A stretch of 64,000 nucleotides of DNA, taken from NCBI GenBank assembly GCA_973895155.1, contig OZ316897.1:7998001-8062000 (forward strand), in the 5' to 3' direction. This document shows, piece by piece, positions 12,169 to 24,787 of the stretch (position 1 is the first letter of the stretch; each line of letters opens with the position of its first letter). The DNA is from Marsupella aquatica (Eukaryota > Marchantiophyta). Position numbers and translations under genes: made by a program. Under the pieces are notes generated by a model. The model searched no databases, was not told the DNA's origin, and saw only the letters and a program-made list of their open reading frames with translations.

Positions 12169-13248
12169 TTTCTGAAGCTTCCCGAGCTCGAGATTATTGA
12201 CACTATGTTAGAACTCGGAGTCTTGGGTCTCTGTCAATCTCCGCTTTTAATTACTGTACACTTGCGGCTCCGCTTGTTGCCAGGCGATTAAATTCTTAAC
12301 CATGGCAATGGAATACCATTTCCCAGCGAATGCCGTAATTGTTATCCCTCGTGTTATCCCCTTTAAGCCCTGGAGAAATCTCGGTAATTGGGAATCTTTG
12401 AGCCACCGTGATTCACTAAGAGCTTCAGCGACTGCTCCATATCATGCCCTGTGATCCCTGGAGAAAACCCTGTAATTCGTAGCAAATTCTATTCCGGTTG
12501 GCCTGCGCAGCTGTAGGATTAGGATGCACCTGCAGCCTAATCTGTGATATGAATCTTTCTGTTGCTGCTGTTGCACCTGCCAGACAGAGACTGCAGAAGT
12601 ACAAGAGTTATGGACGTGATACAAATGATTTAAAGGCTTGCCTGCATGTAAATGGCGAGCAGCCGACGGAAGAACTTACTGAAGAGCCGACAATATACAC
12701 ATGTTGCTCTATACAAGATTGCAGAAACCAGCAGATGCCTACCGACACGAAGTAGCCTGGCAGAGAAAAGGACCGGAAATTTAACAGACACAGAACAGAC
12801 TTGAACATGCAACCTGTGACAGTATGTCTATTTAAGATGTCAAAACTGTCCTTTGGTTCTTTTTACGTGACCATCAGTTAACGAGCCCAAACCTTCTGAC
12901 TCTTGTAGAACCACAAAGAATTGCGCGCAAACACAAGAAGTTTCCAACCTAGGCACAATGATTTCCCTACTTAGAAAACCTGGATGATCGGGAGCACGCG
13001 AGAGAGAAGAGTGCTTAGAAATCCACATTAAGTCAAACTGTTATGAAATTATTAGAGAGAGAGAATATACGAACGACCAACATTGCAGGGGCCGCGATCG
13101 GGTCAATCATTCGAATTTCAAGTCCAAAGCAAGTCGCCAAACCATGGGACGATACTCAACAGAGATTTCCATGTAATTTGAAAATGGGGACATGGGAGGT
13201 CCAAAAACCAAACACAGAGTGAGAGAGAGAGAGATGCAGAATGCTCAC

Positions 13249-13411
13249 CGAATCGATTGAGATCGGCGAAAATATATGAAGCGAAGGAGGATCGATCGGA
13301 GCTCGCATCAGTCGAGCTTCGATGAACTTCGATAAACTCCTCTGCAGGCAGGATATTAATGCCTGCCCCATGCAATGTCAGCCGTGGGCCGCACCCCTTG
13401 GTGTCGCTCAT
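13249..13411 (-). other. candidate first coding exon, unrecognised
   Basis: An ATG at 13411 opens 54 codons beginning MSDTKGCGPRLTLHGAG and reaching ADLNRF, followed by a good GTGAGC donor in phase 1. A phase-compatible segment downstream on the minus strand begins after CCTAG near 12952 and reads WKLLVFARNSLWFYKSQK before GTTTGG. It could be the 5' end of an unknown gene or a coincidence. I find no family match and no clear third exon. Confidence 0.2.
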
Positions 13412-16400
13412 CACGACTCACACCCCTTGACTCCTCAGCAACGTGCATTGGTACCTCTTGGCTTGAACATTGCTGCATTTAATGCATACGACCAAATTCC
13501 TTGTGCGGGAATTCCACATTCTAGCTCGTTGGATTTTGCGCTGGCCATGTAGAAGACACTAATCGCATGCATTCGCTTTCGGAGTTTGATAATTAAGTCG
13601 AATCTCTGTCAGTCCAAACTGTTTGTATCTTGAAATGGTTCAATCCTTGCATTTGAATTTATTCGCTTCGGGCCGGACAATGGAAAACTGTATCTGATCG
13701 AGCAGCTCACGTAACATGTGCTCATAGAAGCCCACAAAATCTTATTTCAGTTTGCTCCTCTTCATCAGTTCATCAAGGATTTCAATGGATAGAGACAGTT
13801 GGTTTTCATCATGATTGTTTATCTTTCCTTGAACTCCACACTCTATATATCGACACTCATTCTGCTTTGCAGCTTTCACATTTCCTTCTTTCGTCAGCAC
13901 ATTCTTCACTCAATATATTAGGGCCTCTCAATTCTTCTAGTTGCGTCTGATGGCTTTGGCCATAAACAAATGGCTATAACAAGTTGCTTGTGATGGTTTT
14001 GGACCATAAACAAGTGGCCATAGCTTTTTGACAGGGTTGTGCAAGATAGTTCCCCCACGCCGCTCCCCCCCCCCCACCCACTAGTCTTTATAGTGACTTA
14101 TGGTCATTGCATATGACCAGTTTTATGGCAAAAACTCGGACTATGAATAAGGTACTACTGAGGTTAAATCCATCTAATTTTGAATTTTGAGACCACCTAT
14201 TTGTTTGTGGATGTGTTTTTGTTTTGAATATCTCTTAGAGCATTCGGTGAATCATCTATACTCTTATGTTTACGTGTGTCCCTCTGGGCCTGTTTATCTA
14301 TCTAAGTCCTGTAATGTGCAATCCCCCTCTTTCATTCTTATGTCATTCTAGCAGGAAGCTTCCGGGATGATGGATGCTGTGACATTTTATCAAGGACCTA
14401 GTTAATTCTAATTACCTCTTAGGATTGATGATTAACCCCCCACTCTCCTCCAGTTCACACAGTCGTTGAGATGCAATTGCCTGGCTCTCACGACTCCCCA
14501 CAAAGTTTGACAGCTTGGCCATCTCAGTTATGCTCAATGGCATTTCTGCTCAACCTCAGTTATTGTTGACAACAAGTGTAACACAGGGGAATCGGTCAAG
14601 TTGGAAAATTAAAAAAACATATGCTTCTCTTAGTTAGTTTGTATGTTTCTAAGATTCAGGTGGCTGTGATACATTGTGAAGAAATTCTGTACATTAAGTG
14701 CTTGCAAGACTCTCTTTTGGGCTCGAGACTGTGTTTCTCAAAGTGGAAGCTCAGATGGAGAAGAACACTAATGGTTGACTTGATGCCCCCCACTTGAACC
14801 CTGATGAACACTAACTTAAGGAAATGTTTGAATCTACTCACATGTTTTATGTTTTTGTTCCACAGATGATAAGTCAAACATGCATTGGCCTAAAATGTAA
14901 GTGTTTTAATGATTTCCTCTGGTATTCTGTCCATGCAAGTTAGGTCTTTCTCACAATTCAAGGAGTTGGGTTTCCTCGATCACTGTGTATATACCATGTC
15001 CAGTGGTCTTTCTCAAAATTTGGGAAACATTGTTGTGCTCAGAATCGTGAGACTTTGTGTCCTGAAGCTTTTAGGATATTGAAAGGACGATGTACTTTTG
15101 GTCCTCTGGTTCTTGTAAAGTTCCCCTTAGGACTACCAGAATTTGCAGGTTTGCCCTTGTAAACTAAAATTAAATAATGAAATAAACTGTAGCAACGGAA
15201 ACAAAACCAAGTTGTGTAACAAAGGGTCCTGATGATATGGCATGGCCAGAATTCCGTGTATTTTACTTTCTAGGTATCTGACAGTCCGACTTCCCAACCA
15301 CGACAGTTAAACAAGCACCACTCTGCAATGCTATGAACCTGAGGGTGACTTTACAAGAACTTGGGGATAGCAATTCCTTTTTTCTAAGATGAAAGATGCA
15401 ATCCTAGCCATTCATATGTGAGAACTGGCCACATTTCACTTTACATGAACTTGGAGGCACAATGAACCAAAAGCATTACCCAACCTAGTCATCTCTTAGT
15501 GGGCCCCTTGTGGGTCCCTTTTTTGCTGAGGTGTGCAAGCTTTTTTGTCAAAAACTTAGACCTCCTCTTGAGGTGGTCTAAAAACTTGGAGCAAATGGCC
15601 GCTTATTTTCAAAGAATTGCATTGATTACTTCCAACCCGACACATTTTGGCTCAGACATTTTAACTTTTGTGGAAGGAAATGGCCATCAGCTTTGCTCTG
15701 GATGGAGAGAGACTGAACTGACCCCACCGTCTTGTAAAGCCCCCCTGAGTTAGTTGGGCATGATATTATATCTAGCCTTGTTAGTCCCTGACCCCTGGCT
15801 TGAGCCAATCAGCCTCTCTCATGAGTGCACACAGTTCGAGATAGAAACACCTAAGTCTCCTTCGCGAGTGCATACAGTTCGAGGGTCTCTTGCTCTTTGG
15901 CTCTCCCCCTCAAATTTCTACAATCAATTCACATTAGCTAATATGAAATGATTTTTTGATAAATTTATAATTTGACAACATAGCACAATTTTCATATAAT
16001 TTCTGAATAAGTTAAAATAGGATGGCATTAGGACGAATAATTAGGTTATATAAACATCAATGAAGTTCTGGCATTGTGACTCCCCCCAAAATAAACATTT
16101 AAGTGAACCCATGCACTTATTTCTCTGGAAATGTTATAAGGGTTATTCATCGGAAAATGTTATAACCTTGCAAATTTTTACACCCTTACATATCAACCTC
16201 CAATCTTACTAGTAAAGTGCCATGCAAAGCTGCTTTTCAGGGTTACAGTCTAGCTTGAAACCTCTTGACCTTGACTCTCAACACACAGAAAACTGACCAT
16301 GACTCTCAATATGCACAAAACTGAGAGTGATGGTGGACAAAAACAAAGTTGAAGGCAAAGATTGACCCCAAATAGCACCCAATTTCTAATTTTGATTTTT

Positions 16401-19069
16401 GTCTTCATCTATTTACATTCAGGGAAGGGGTAATCTGGTTAGTTAAATTAAATTACTAGAAAAGGGTATCGATTCGCCTGGTGAGTTCTCCCATGCAGGA
16501 TTACATTCCAGTGCGAGCCACATGGCAGTCTGCCTGCTCTTGCTGTCTTATGGGCAACCGACGTTGGGTGGAGACTGGAGACTTGGAGAGGGCAGGGGGT
16601 AGAGAACACGGCAGACTCTGAACTCTAAGGCACTGCCGGCCATTAATTACGTAGGTTGGAAAACGAACACTGACAGGAATTGTATTCTTAGTATGGCTGC
16701 GGAACGACAAAATGCTCCGAGCCAGCTTATTTTGTAAGGTTTCTACTTTTTGGCTAGAGTGGCCAATGTCTAGAGTGAAAGAGAAGATGCCCAAAATATT
16801 CTTTATCTGAGTATTTTCTTGACCGCCAGATTTCCCTAGATTGTTAGGAGGGACATTGGCTAATGAAACAACAAAAATACTATGGCGAAAGATTTTTGGG
16901 GGAGGTGGAATTTGGCAAATTTTTGCCACTATAAAAACGCTGCTCCTAACAGTCTGTTGAATGAATTCAGAAACGTATCACAGTCAACATTGGGCATGGC
17001 TATTATGATGTTACCAATACGACGCAACAGGGTAATACTCAAGGTTTATTTCTTGTTGCTAAGGTTGGAAACGAACACCTAGTGAAGGAGAAGATGCTCA
17101 ACCTATTCCTAGATTAATATTTGATCATTTGACTTCCCTTTATCTATTTTCCTAGATTGATGTTTGATCATTCTACTTCTCTAGATTTAAGGATAATTGT
17201 CAGATTCTGGCTAGTGGGGTTTGTGGCTAATCCAAGATAAAACGGCGAGCTAGGTGAAATTTGACAAACTTTTGCAGCTACAAAAATGCTGAATGCAACT
17301 TCACACTTAAAGGAAATGCTGGGAGGATATGTACAAGCTGTTTTACCTCTTGATATCCAACTAAAGTTTGAAATGATTAGTTTCTGATTATATTATGAAA
17401 ACTCTCTCAATCAGTTGCAGTAAAAATAATATACTGTACTAGACATAGTTATGGAGGCATGGAAGGGAAAACTGAGCAGGAACTTGAAGAGAGAGGAGCT
17501 ACTGTTTCAATCTAGTAAAACAAGGTAGATTCAATCAGGCAGGCACTATTCTAGAAATTCATGGGGAATCCTAGAGAAATTAAAATATCTGAAAGTCAGC
17601 AACCAATATCAAAATAAGATATAAGCATGCATAAAGCTCCAAGCAAATTAATCAAGAAAATCAATAATACCTTCTGGCCCTCATACTCAGTTGAAACTTG
17701 TTTCTCCACAGAGAGGTATAATTATGCTTGATATATGGGACAAATTTACATGACAGGCCCTACTAAAACTTTTTTACGAACTAGGCCCCCCACAAAAATG
17801 TTGTTATCAACTAGCCCTCTATATAGTTTTCGTACACATGGTTCTTATGTGGTGCCTAAATGCATGGTCGTATATTTCCTGCCGCAATCCATCACATACA
17901 CGCTGCGTTGCAGTCCACCGCGTGTACGTCTATGCTTGAAGACATAATGGATTAAGTTTTCACATGCTTATCAAGTTTTAAGGATTCCACCATAATAGGA
18001 TATATAGTGGGTTTGGACAACATTTGATATAAACATTTAGAGTAATTCTTCCAAGCTAGAAAAATTTTCCTGTTATGATTGACTCCATGGTGTTTTGTTT
18101 CACACTTCAATAGACAATTTTTGAAAGTTGCAACAAGGAAAAAGTTACAGCCAAGAGTAAAAGATCCTTGATTTCATTTTGTCTTTGTTCCACACTTGGA
18201 CAATTTTTAAACGGTGCAGTAGGGACCAATGGCCAAAAGCCCAGCCAAAAACAGAGAATTCATTGCATACTTAGACAAAAGAACAAAAAGAAACTGTCAA
18301 AACATCATGCAAACCCTGTGCATAGTTTTTGTGAAGCAACCTAAAAACTAAATTCAAACCTGAATACATGAACCATATTGTCTAAGTCACTTAGGAACTC
18401 GCAATTCGGGCGACTGGCGCCAATAGTCTGCGGTTCCCCCAACGGTGTAGTTTGTCATTTGCCATTGATTGTTTGAATCTAAACTTTATAATAGCTCTTA
18501 TTGGTGATAGTATCAAGCTAAAACTTCTTATAGTAACTTTACAAGAACATCTGACACAAAAGTGTCAAAGGGGACCTAGTTTCTAACAAAAGTTTCAGAA
18601 AAGTCTATCACCTAAATTTGTTTTAGCAAGGGTCCCATAAAATATATACCTTTTTAAACTAATTATCTGCTATAGTATACGGATTGCAAAAGAGAGCTGA
18701 TCGAACATTAAATATTACACTAGATGAGTAGTGCATCGTGAGTGGTTTACACTGAAATCTGTTAGGGTCCATGTTTTGGTGTCCTGCTAAGAGCCTCTCC
18801 ACTTTATACTTCATTACATGTACGTCCTGCGTAGTGAGTCATCTTTTCTACGTTTACTGTACATAGCAAAGATGATATGCTTTTTACTACCTCCTGTTAT
18901 AATTAAGCAGCTCTATACTAAGCATTAGATCTGCGAAAGCCCAATAAATTATGCATTCAAGTCAATGCACTATAGAGTGGTTCAATCAAGTCCCAATTAT
19001 AATAAGCCACCCACTACACTTACAACCCAAAAGGTTTCACCACTCACTGATCCCCATTTTTGCGATACA

Positions 19070-19135
19070 TAATTGCACATCAAAATATGGCATATAAAGT
19101 GTAATTGCACATCAGAATATGAAATATAAAGTGTA
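19070..19135. repeat. short AT-rich tandem repeat
   Basis: Two units of about 31 bases start AATTGCACATCAAAATATG and AATTGCACATCAGAATATG, each ending in ATATAAAGTGT. A more diverged relative (ACTGCACATAAAAATAAAC) follows near 19198. No coding content. Confidence 0.6.
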
Positions 19136-20865
19136 AAACCTTCATATATCCATACCATGATAAACCTGGTTATTTTCTTTAAATCAATGAATGGTAACTG
19201 CACATAAAAATAAACATGTTTGGTGTACAACCTCCATTTGTACCATTATAAACCTCATTGTCCTTAAACCAATGACTGCACAGCTTAATTAATATATTAT
19301 CACAATCATTTAGATGTGTGATATAGCTGGGGCATTTTTGCACAACCTTTGTTGATAGATTTTTCCCCACCTACTGGTCCCCAATTTCGCCAAGCCTTAA
19401 TAGATTTGGTAACACAGTTTAGACTAGACCAACCTAACAACCATTGGAGATGCTCTAATTGCACATCAAAGCCAGATAATTATGTAGAAGGAACAACAAG
19501 CAACTTATTAATAATTAGGAAGAACAATGTGATATAATAGAAAATGGGGATTTATCATGGTCTGGACTCTGGAGAATCAGTCTAACCTATGCGCCAATGC
19601 TGCGGCACACCTGCTGGTGGGTTGTTATGTGCATTTACCAGACAGAACAGTCTAAGTTTAGTTTAGAAACTGATAGGCCAAACAAAGGACAAACTAACCA
19701 CCAATCGAACTTAGAACGAGGTACATGCAAACGCTTGTTTTGGAGGGGAGAATCCGGATCCTCTAAGCTTTATTCGTCTTTCTCTGCCAGGAAAGACAAT
19801 CCCCACTATATGACAGCTAGGCAAGCTTCGAGCCCACAACTCCGCCTTTGAAGTGAAATCATGGCCGGCGCTCACTATGAGACTGAGTCGTCCATATGAT
19901 TGGCCTGAGTCTTCCATCTGGCGAGCCCTATGGTCAGCTGTATAAGTTTGAGAAATCGGACGAACTCAGCTCCTGACAAGTTGTAGAAATTAACGGAAAT
20001 CGTCAGTATGAGTCTGAGCCATTCATAAGTGAGTGAGGACAACGATGAATTTGGTTACAAACTGATCGAAATGCTTTTAGGAAAGTTCACAACTGTCAAG
20101 GTCGAGCCTGACGATAATGAACATGACAAGCGAGACTCTCTTTGAGTCTAGACAAGGGTGTCAGGCGAATCTGATTGAACTAGCAAGGACTTCTACAATT
20201 ATTTATGGACGACTTGAGTCGAACGTACTCTTCACGCTTAGTACGTTTTACCTTAGTTTGTGCCGTTGGGTCTCGACACCTCTTTGGGTTGCACGCTGCA
20301 GCGGTCTTTTCTAAACATAAAAATCTTCAGAAGAGAATTCCAAGCCACATGATTTGCTGAATTGTCTCTCCTCCCTTGACTAATTAAACGGCTCCAACAT
20401 CATTAATTGAACTTTTCTCCAGGTTCTTATTCTTAGTTAACGCCGAAGAACAATATTTTGACCGCAACAATATGGGCTATTCAAGGAACACTTGACAAGG
20501 AAACACACAGCCAGGGCACACTCGTAGCGAGCAATACGATATTTCTACAGGTAACATAATATGCAGCTAGTGCAACTGTCTCGAACTGCTTTAAAGTACT
20601 TAATTGCTGCCCGGCAACAATCCAAAAAGAAACCTCAATGAAAGACAAATTTCCTCCAGTACGTCAGTGAGACCAGAGCTACCAGGAATGAGTTCAAGTA
20701 CCAGCATCGGATCGTTCATCTTCGGAAAGCCCATGCACTCCCTTTCGACTTACAACCAGAACATGCCACAAGTTGTGACATCGGAATTCATCTCAAGGGC
20801 GTCCTTGGTCTCCCTTTGAGATATAATCAGATTGATCGATCTGGTTCAATCGATAACACAACGCC

Positions 20866-21950
20866 ATGGCTTTGAAACAAGCTCTGAGCTTGGCTTTCTT
20901 GACTGCTGTGACTGTCTCTGTCATGCTCTCCGCTCACAAAGGAGCTTCAGCCGCCCATTTAAATTTCAGTTTGCCTTGTAACATTCCCGCAGGACTGAAC
21001 AATTTTACCACTGGCAACTATAGCGATTTTTTGGTGGGAGTCTTTTTGGGAGTTGGACATCAAGAGTACACATTCAATGGAACGACTTGGATCAACTCGA
21101 ACGTGAGTGCAGACCTTTATGACCACAACGCAACTCAGGTCGCTCACCATTTCTTTCTTCCTCCGCCGGGATTAGGTGGAGGGTTGGCCACCTGGTCGAA
21201 GGTCATCGATCCACAAAGCTCTGTCACGGCAAAAGTTGCAGTGAAATTGCCACAAGCAGATGCTGTGCCTCTCCTACTACTTGACGCCACGGCCGCCAAG
21301 GGACCATCCGCTTCGTGAGTATTTTTCCCCAAATGCGTATGAGCATGCAGTGACTTACTGTGTTACTGTTTCTCGGGACTCGACATGTACTGTTCATTAA
21401 CTTTCCTTTCACTTTGCCGGCTTCCGTAGTGCTCGATTAGGCACTCTATACATATCCTTGCAATCTTTAAGTTGACATGAAGCCTTGAACAATGAAGCTA
21501 ATTCACCATCAAGTAGGCTCAATTTCCTAACAGCAACGCCTATATATACTACATGCCCATCTCACACATTCATTGGGCAGCGATGTCCTGCATGAATGCA
21601 TGATAGTGTGTATTTTCTTGTCATTATGCAACGTACCAACGTGGTGGCAATCTCGAAGACCTCTCGGAGACGGGTTCTCTATGTTTTTGCGATTTGAAGT
21701 TTTCTCAAAGTGAGAAACACCACTGCAGATTAAGTGTCCGTCTGGTGGGAACCCGGGTGGGAACCGGAAGTTGATGTGTGGGATGGTTCTGTGTTTTCTC
21801 AGGGCTAGTTTTGGCGACGTGACCCACGTGCAGAGACTTCAGACTCTTGGCGGGTTACCCCCATCCACCACCGACGCCACCACAGTTGGCGATGTCTTCT
21901 TCTCCCCTTACTCTGCGACCTATGCCTTCTACCATGTGATAAGTAGTTAG
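20866..21950 (+). CDS. secreted DUF3455 family protein, two exons
   Basis: Exons 20866-21314 and 21803-21950 join in phase (TC|G) to give 198 residues. The N-terminus MALKQALSLAFLTAVTVSVM continues hydrophobic to a small-residue GASAA site near residue 30, a clear signal peptide, so the mature protein probably enters the secretory pathway. The body matches DUF3455: GHQEYTFNGTTW, then ADLYDHNATQVAHHFF, ATWSKVIDP, VPLLLLDA, VTHVQRLQTLGG and a final PYSATYAFYHV. At least six N-x-S/T sequons lie in the first half of the mature chain. No biochemical function is established for the family; I know it from fungi, bacteria and some plants. The length is normal and both exons are intact, so the gene looks functional. 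The start is the only in-frame Met ahead of the signal peptide. A possible AATAAA polyadenylation signal is at 22541. Confidence 0.83.
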
Positions 21951-23393
21951 GCGAGTATCTTTCAGGATCTGAGAGGTGAGAGTTATCAATCTATATAAGT
22001 AGTGAAGACTTGAGTTCTGCATTTCCAATGCTGTGGATATGGGGCTTGCAAATTAGACGCGTTGTAGCCGCTCCAATATGCGGATGTGAACTCGCTTAGT
22101 TGGCTTAGTTTCTCCATATATATATATAGATAAAATCTTAGTTTCTTTCTCGGTGGTGACCAATTCACTTTTGCACATTGAAATCTGTGAGAGAAAGACA
22201 GCAAAAGACGACTTTTGAATTTAATTCAATTCGAGACGAGAGGAATTCTTGGACAGCTGCATGTCTGCTGGCTCACATCTGGATGTGAAATTTTTCAGAC
22301 AGAAGTACTTGACATAAATCCAATGGCACCAGTATTGTTGAGTTATCGACCGGATGACCCACGGGCGCAGTCTTGTTTTTGTGTAGACGTAATTAATGTG
22401 TCACTGTCGACGTGCTCTATCAAGCCCTGATTCCGTCCATGTTCACGTTGTGGATGCTGTGTATGTGTCATGGCCGGATGTACTAGCCTGAGTTAGATCG
22501 AGCTAGAGAGGTGCACAAGCAAGTTCATCGATTGCTGCTCAATAAAAAATTTCACATCAACTCGTATGCACGACCGGTCTGTTGTGAGTCGCGGACGGGT
22601 GCATAGATCATCTTTTCTTTCAATCAATCAAATTTCTCTGAGATTGATATTAATAACGTGGGTCAGTTTTCTGCGCTGAGCAACCCCGGAGCCACGTACT
22701 CGTAATGCGCTCGGTGATGCGCTCGATCACATATAGTCACTTTCAATTGAGCGACGTACACAACACAGAGTCCGAGGACTCTGTAAGTAAATATATCGGT
22801 AAAATGGAATCGATTGCACAAGTATCGACGCATGCCTTGGTAGAGCTTGGACCGTGTGACTTTGTCAAACGTGTCTCAGGCCTGAGACAAACACGGATAG
22901 TCACGAGACATCTTTCTCTTGACCACTAGATGAGAGAAATGTTACACCGGGTGTTCCACTTTACAAGGTGGCTTTTACCCATCGTCGGGGGCACTTGTGA
23001 CATGTTTTCACCAATTGAAAAGCAACCTTGAAGGCCACTGCCCACTCTCGTTCTAAAGATACACGGCGGTGTAGTCAGAGGCAGCCGACGGATATGAATC
23101 CGACCAACTTGTCTACAGTTCGTAGACCCAGCACCATTTCCAAAGCATGTGTAGACAAATCTCTTACGACACGCAGGCATAGCCGTCACGCAAGCGTGAT
23201 TATCAGTATGAGAGCGATCACGGCCAAGACGACTGTTTCAATCGCTGTATTCATTGTACAATTCTTCAAATCAGACAAAAACCGCATTTCATCGACCTTT
23301 TTGGCCGATTTGCAGCTAGAACTGGAAAGACAAAGTCTTCTGTCATTCTGTGAAAGTATACCAGCCACTACCAGCCACTGCGACAGAACAAAG

Positions 23394-23601
23394 TTTTTGA
23401 ACCTGAATCCCATTGTTTTGTGACGCATTCTTTGTAAGTGTAGCTCTTTTGGGACTCTCTAACGGTTTTTTGGGATAGGACTCGATTACAGATGGAGTTT
23501 TTGAACCTGAATCCCATTGTTTTGTGACGCATTCTTTGTAAGTGTAGCTCTTTTGGGACTCTCTAACGGTTTTTTGGGATAGGACTCGATTACAGATGGA
23601 G
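23394..23601. repeat. 104-bp tandem duplication, two copies
   Basis: The block containing TTTTTGAACCTGAATCCC, TTTGTGACGCATTC and GGGATAGGACTCGATTAC occurs twice with a 104-base offset and appears identical by eye. Both copies give matching frames on the minus strand, so the open frames here are artefacts of the repeat. Confidence 0.88.
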
Positions 23602-23652
23602 TTGGAGTAAAACAACTTGATCTCCGGCCTCTCACTAGCCTTGACAAAACAT

Positions 23653-23815
23653 AGATACACCAGGTTTCATTATATAGCCATGACAAACTCTGGATACACC
23701 AGGTTTCACTGTATAGCCATGACAAACTTTGATACACCATGCTTCACTACACAGCCATGACAAAATTTGGATACACCAGATTTCACTATATAGCCATGAC
23801 GAACCCTCGATACAT
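23653..23815. repeat. ~39-bp minisatellite, four to five units
   Basis: Units start at about 23653, 23693, 23731, 23770 and 23809, each beginning GATACACCAGGTTTCA or a variant and containing TATAGCCATGACAAA. The last unit is partial (GATACATCAAG). Confidence 0.8.
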
Positions 23816-23844
23816 CAAGTGAACTCATACATCAAGTGAACTGT

Positions 23845-24175
23845 ATAATGATATACAGTTAGCCCAATGCCCGTGCGTTGCACAAAAGATGTCAAGATGA
23901 TTCAATGTCGAGAAGAAGTGACCAAAAGATGTTGAGGTGATAAAAGATTTTGAGGAGAGAAAAGATATGAAGGTGATAAAACGTATAGAAAAGATATCAA
24001 GATGAGCAAAAGATATTGAGATGATAGAAAAAGGTTGAGGAGAGAAAATATGTCGAGGTGAGCAAAAGGTGTAGTGAAGAGAAAAGACGTGAGGAGAGAA
24101 AAATGTTGAAATGAGAAAAAGATTTCAAGTGGAGAAAATATGTCCTGGAGAACAAAAGATGTCAAGGTGAGCTCA
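23845..24175 (-). repeat. GACATCTTTT-array element with GTGCAACGCACGG terminus
   Basis: Read on the minus strand, this is a run of loosely repeated ~22-26-base units with cores such as GACATCTTTTG and CTCACCTTGAC. It ends in GACATCTTTTGTGCAACGCA, then CGGGCATTGGGCTAACTGTA. The 50.7-50.98 kb plus-strand segment has the same array type and the same terminus (CGCATGAGTATTGAACTAGT), so both are copies of one dispersed element. No coding capacity, no class assigned; probably non-autonomous. Confidence 0.6.
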
Positions 24176-24675
24176 CATTTTAAGTGATATCACCTAAGTA
24201 AGAATAATCTCGTGTACTCAGTATCTATTATAAAGAGAAGGGTATCATTTGATACTCCTGGTCAGTCAATCCAAGAGTAGATAAAAAAACTTTAAACAAA
24301 TCTGATGGCCTAGGTTGATTCCCTCCATTTTCAATTTTGTAAGCATACTAAAGAACTTTTTGGCGCCATTGCATATTATAGAAGTAGATAAATGCATTTT
24401 CCACCCATTTAAAAACTACCAAGCTAATTAAAAAATAATTATTTTGGTTTATTAATTCATTAAAGTGTATTATAACAATATTCATTTTTTCATTTTTGAA
24501 CTATTCAAATAGCAATTTTACTTCACTCTATCTACGTAAAGTAATTAGCTTATTTGCACCCAGAATAAAATACAACTATGGATAGATCAACGTGACATGT
24601 GAAAAATATAGAATTTATAACTTGACCAAATTTACATTTTTCTTCTCTCTCTTGCCTCATCCTTTGCTTCAGTGT

Positions 24676-24787
24676 GCCCTGTTGCTCATTTATGATAGTG
24701 TACTACATAAATTCCAAATGCAAGGAGAGGGGCCCTGTTGCTCATTTATGATAGTGTACTACATAAATTCCAAATGCAAGGAGAGGG
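24676..24787. repeat. 56-bp tandem duplication, two copies
   Basis: The unit starts GCCCTGTTGCTCATTTATG and ends GCAAGGAGAGGG, at 24676-24731 and 24732-24787. By eye the copies are identical. No coding content recognised. Confidence 0.9.

Larger units (their letters stand above)
12169..20865. other. 8.7-kb intergenic tract
   Basis: No gene could be supported across this stretch apart from one weak candidate exon near 13.3 kb. It is mostly AT-rich, with a homopolymeric C tract near 14,065, a GAGAGA microsatellite near 13,220 and a short tandem repeat of AATTGCACATCA units near 19,070-19,135. Frames up to 142 codons (minus strand, 16501-16929) match no family I know and are not followed by coherent exons. 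Old transposon fragments are likely but cannot be named by eye. Confidence 0.5.

Noticed and set aside
16501-16929. 142-codon minus-strand frame in intergenic DNA.
   Set aside because: No recognisable domain, no adjoining exons, and composition like the surrounding AT-rich DNA.
22926-23428. Two minus-strand frames (80 and 87 codons) overlapping by ATGA, the first with a hydrophobic segment and the second Cys-rich.
   Set aside because: They are in different frames, match no family I know, and the upstream part lies in the edge of the 104-bp duplication. There is no splice or promoter support.
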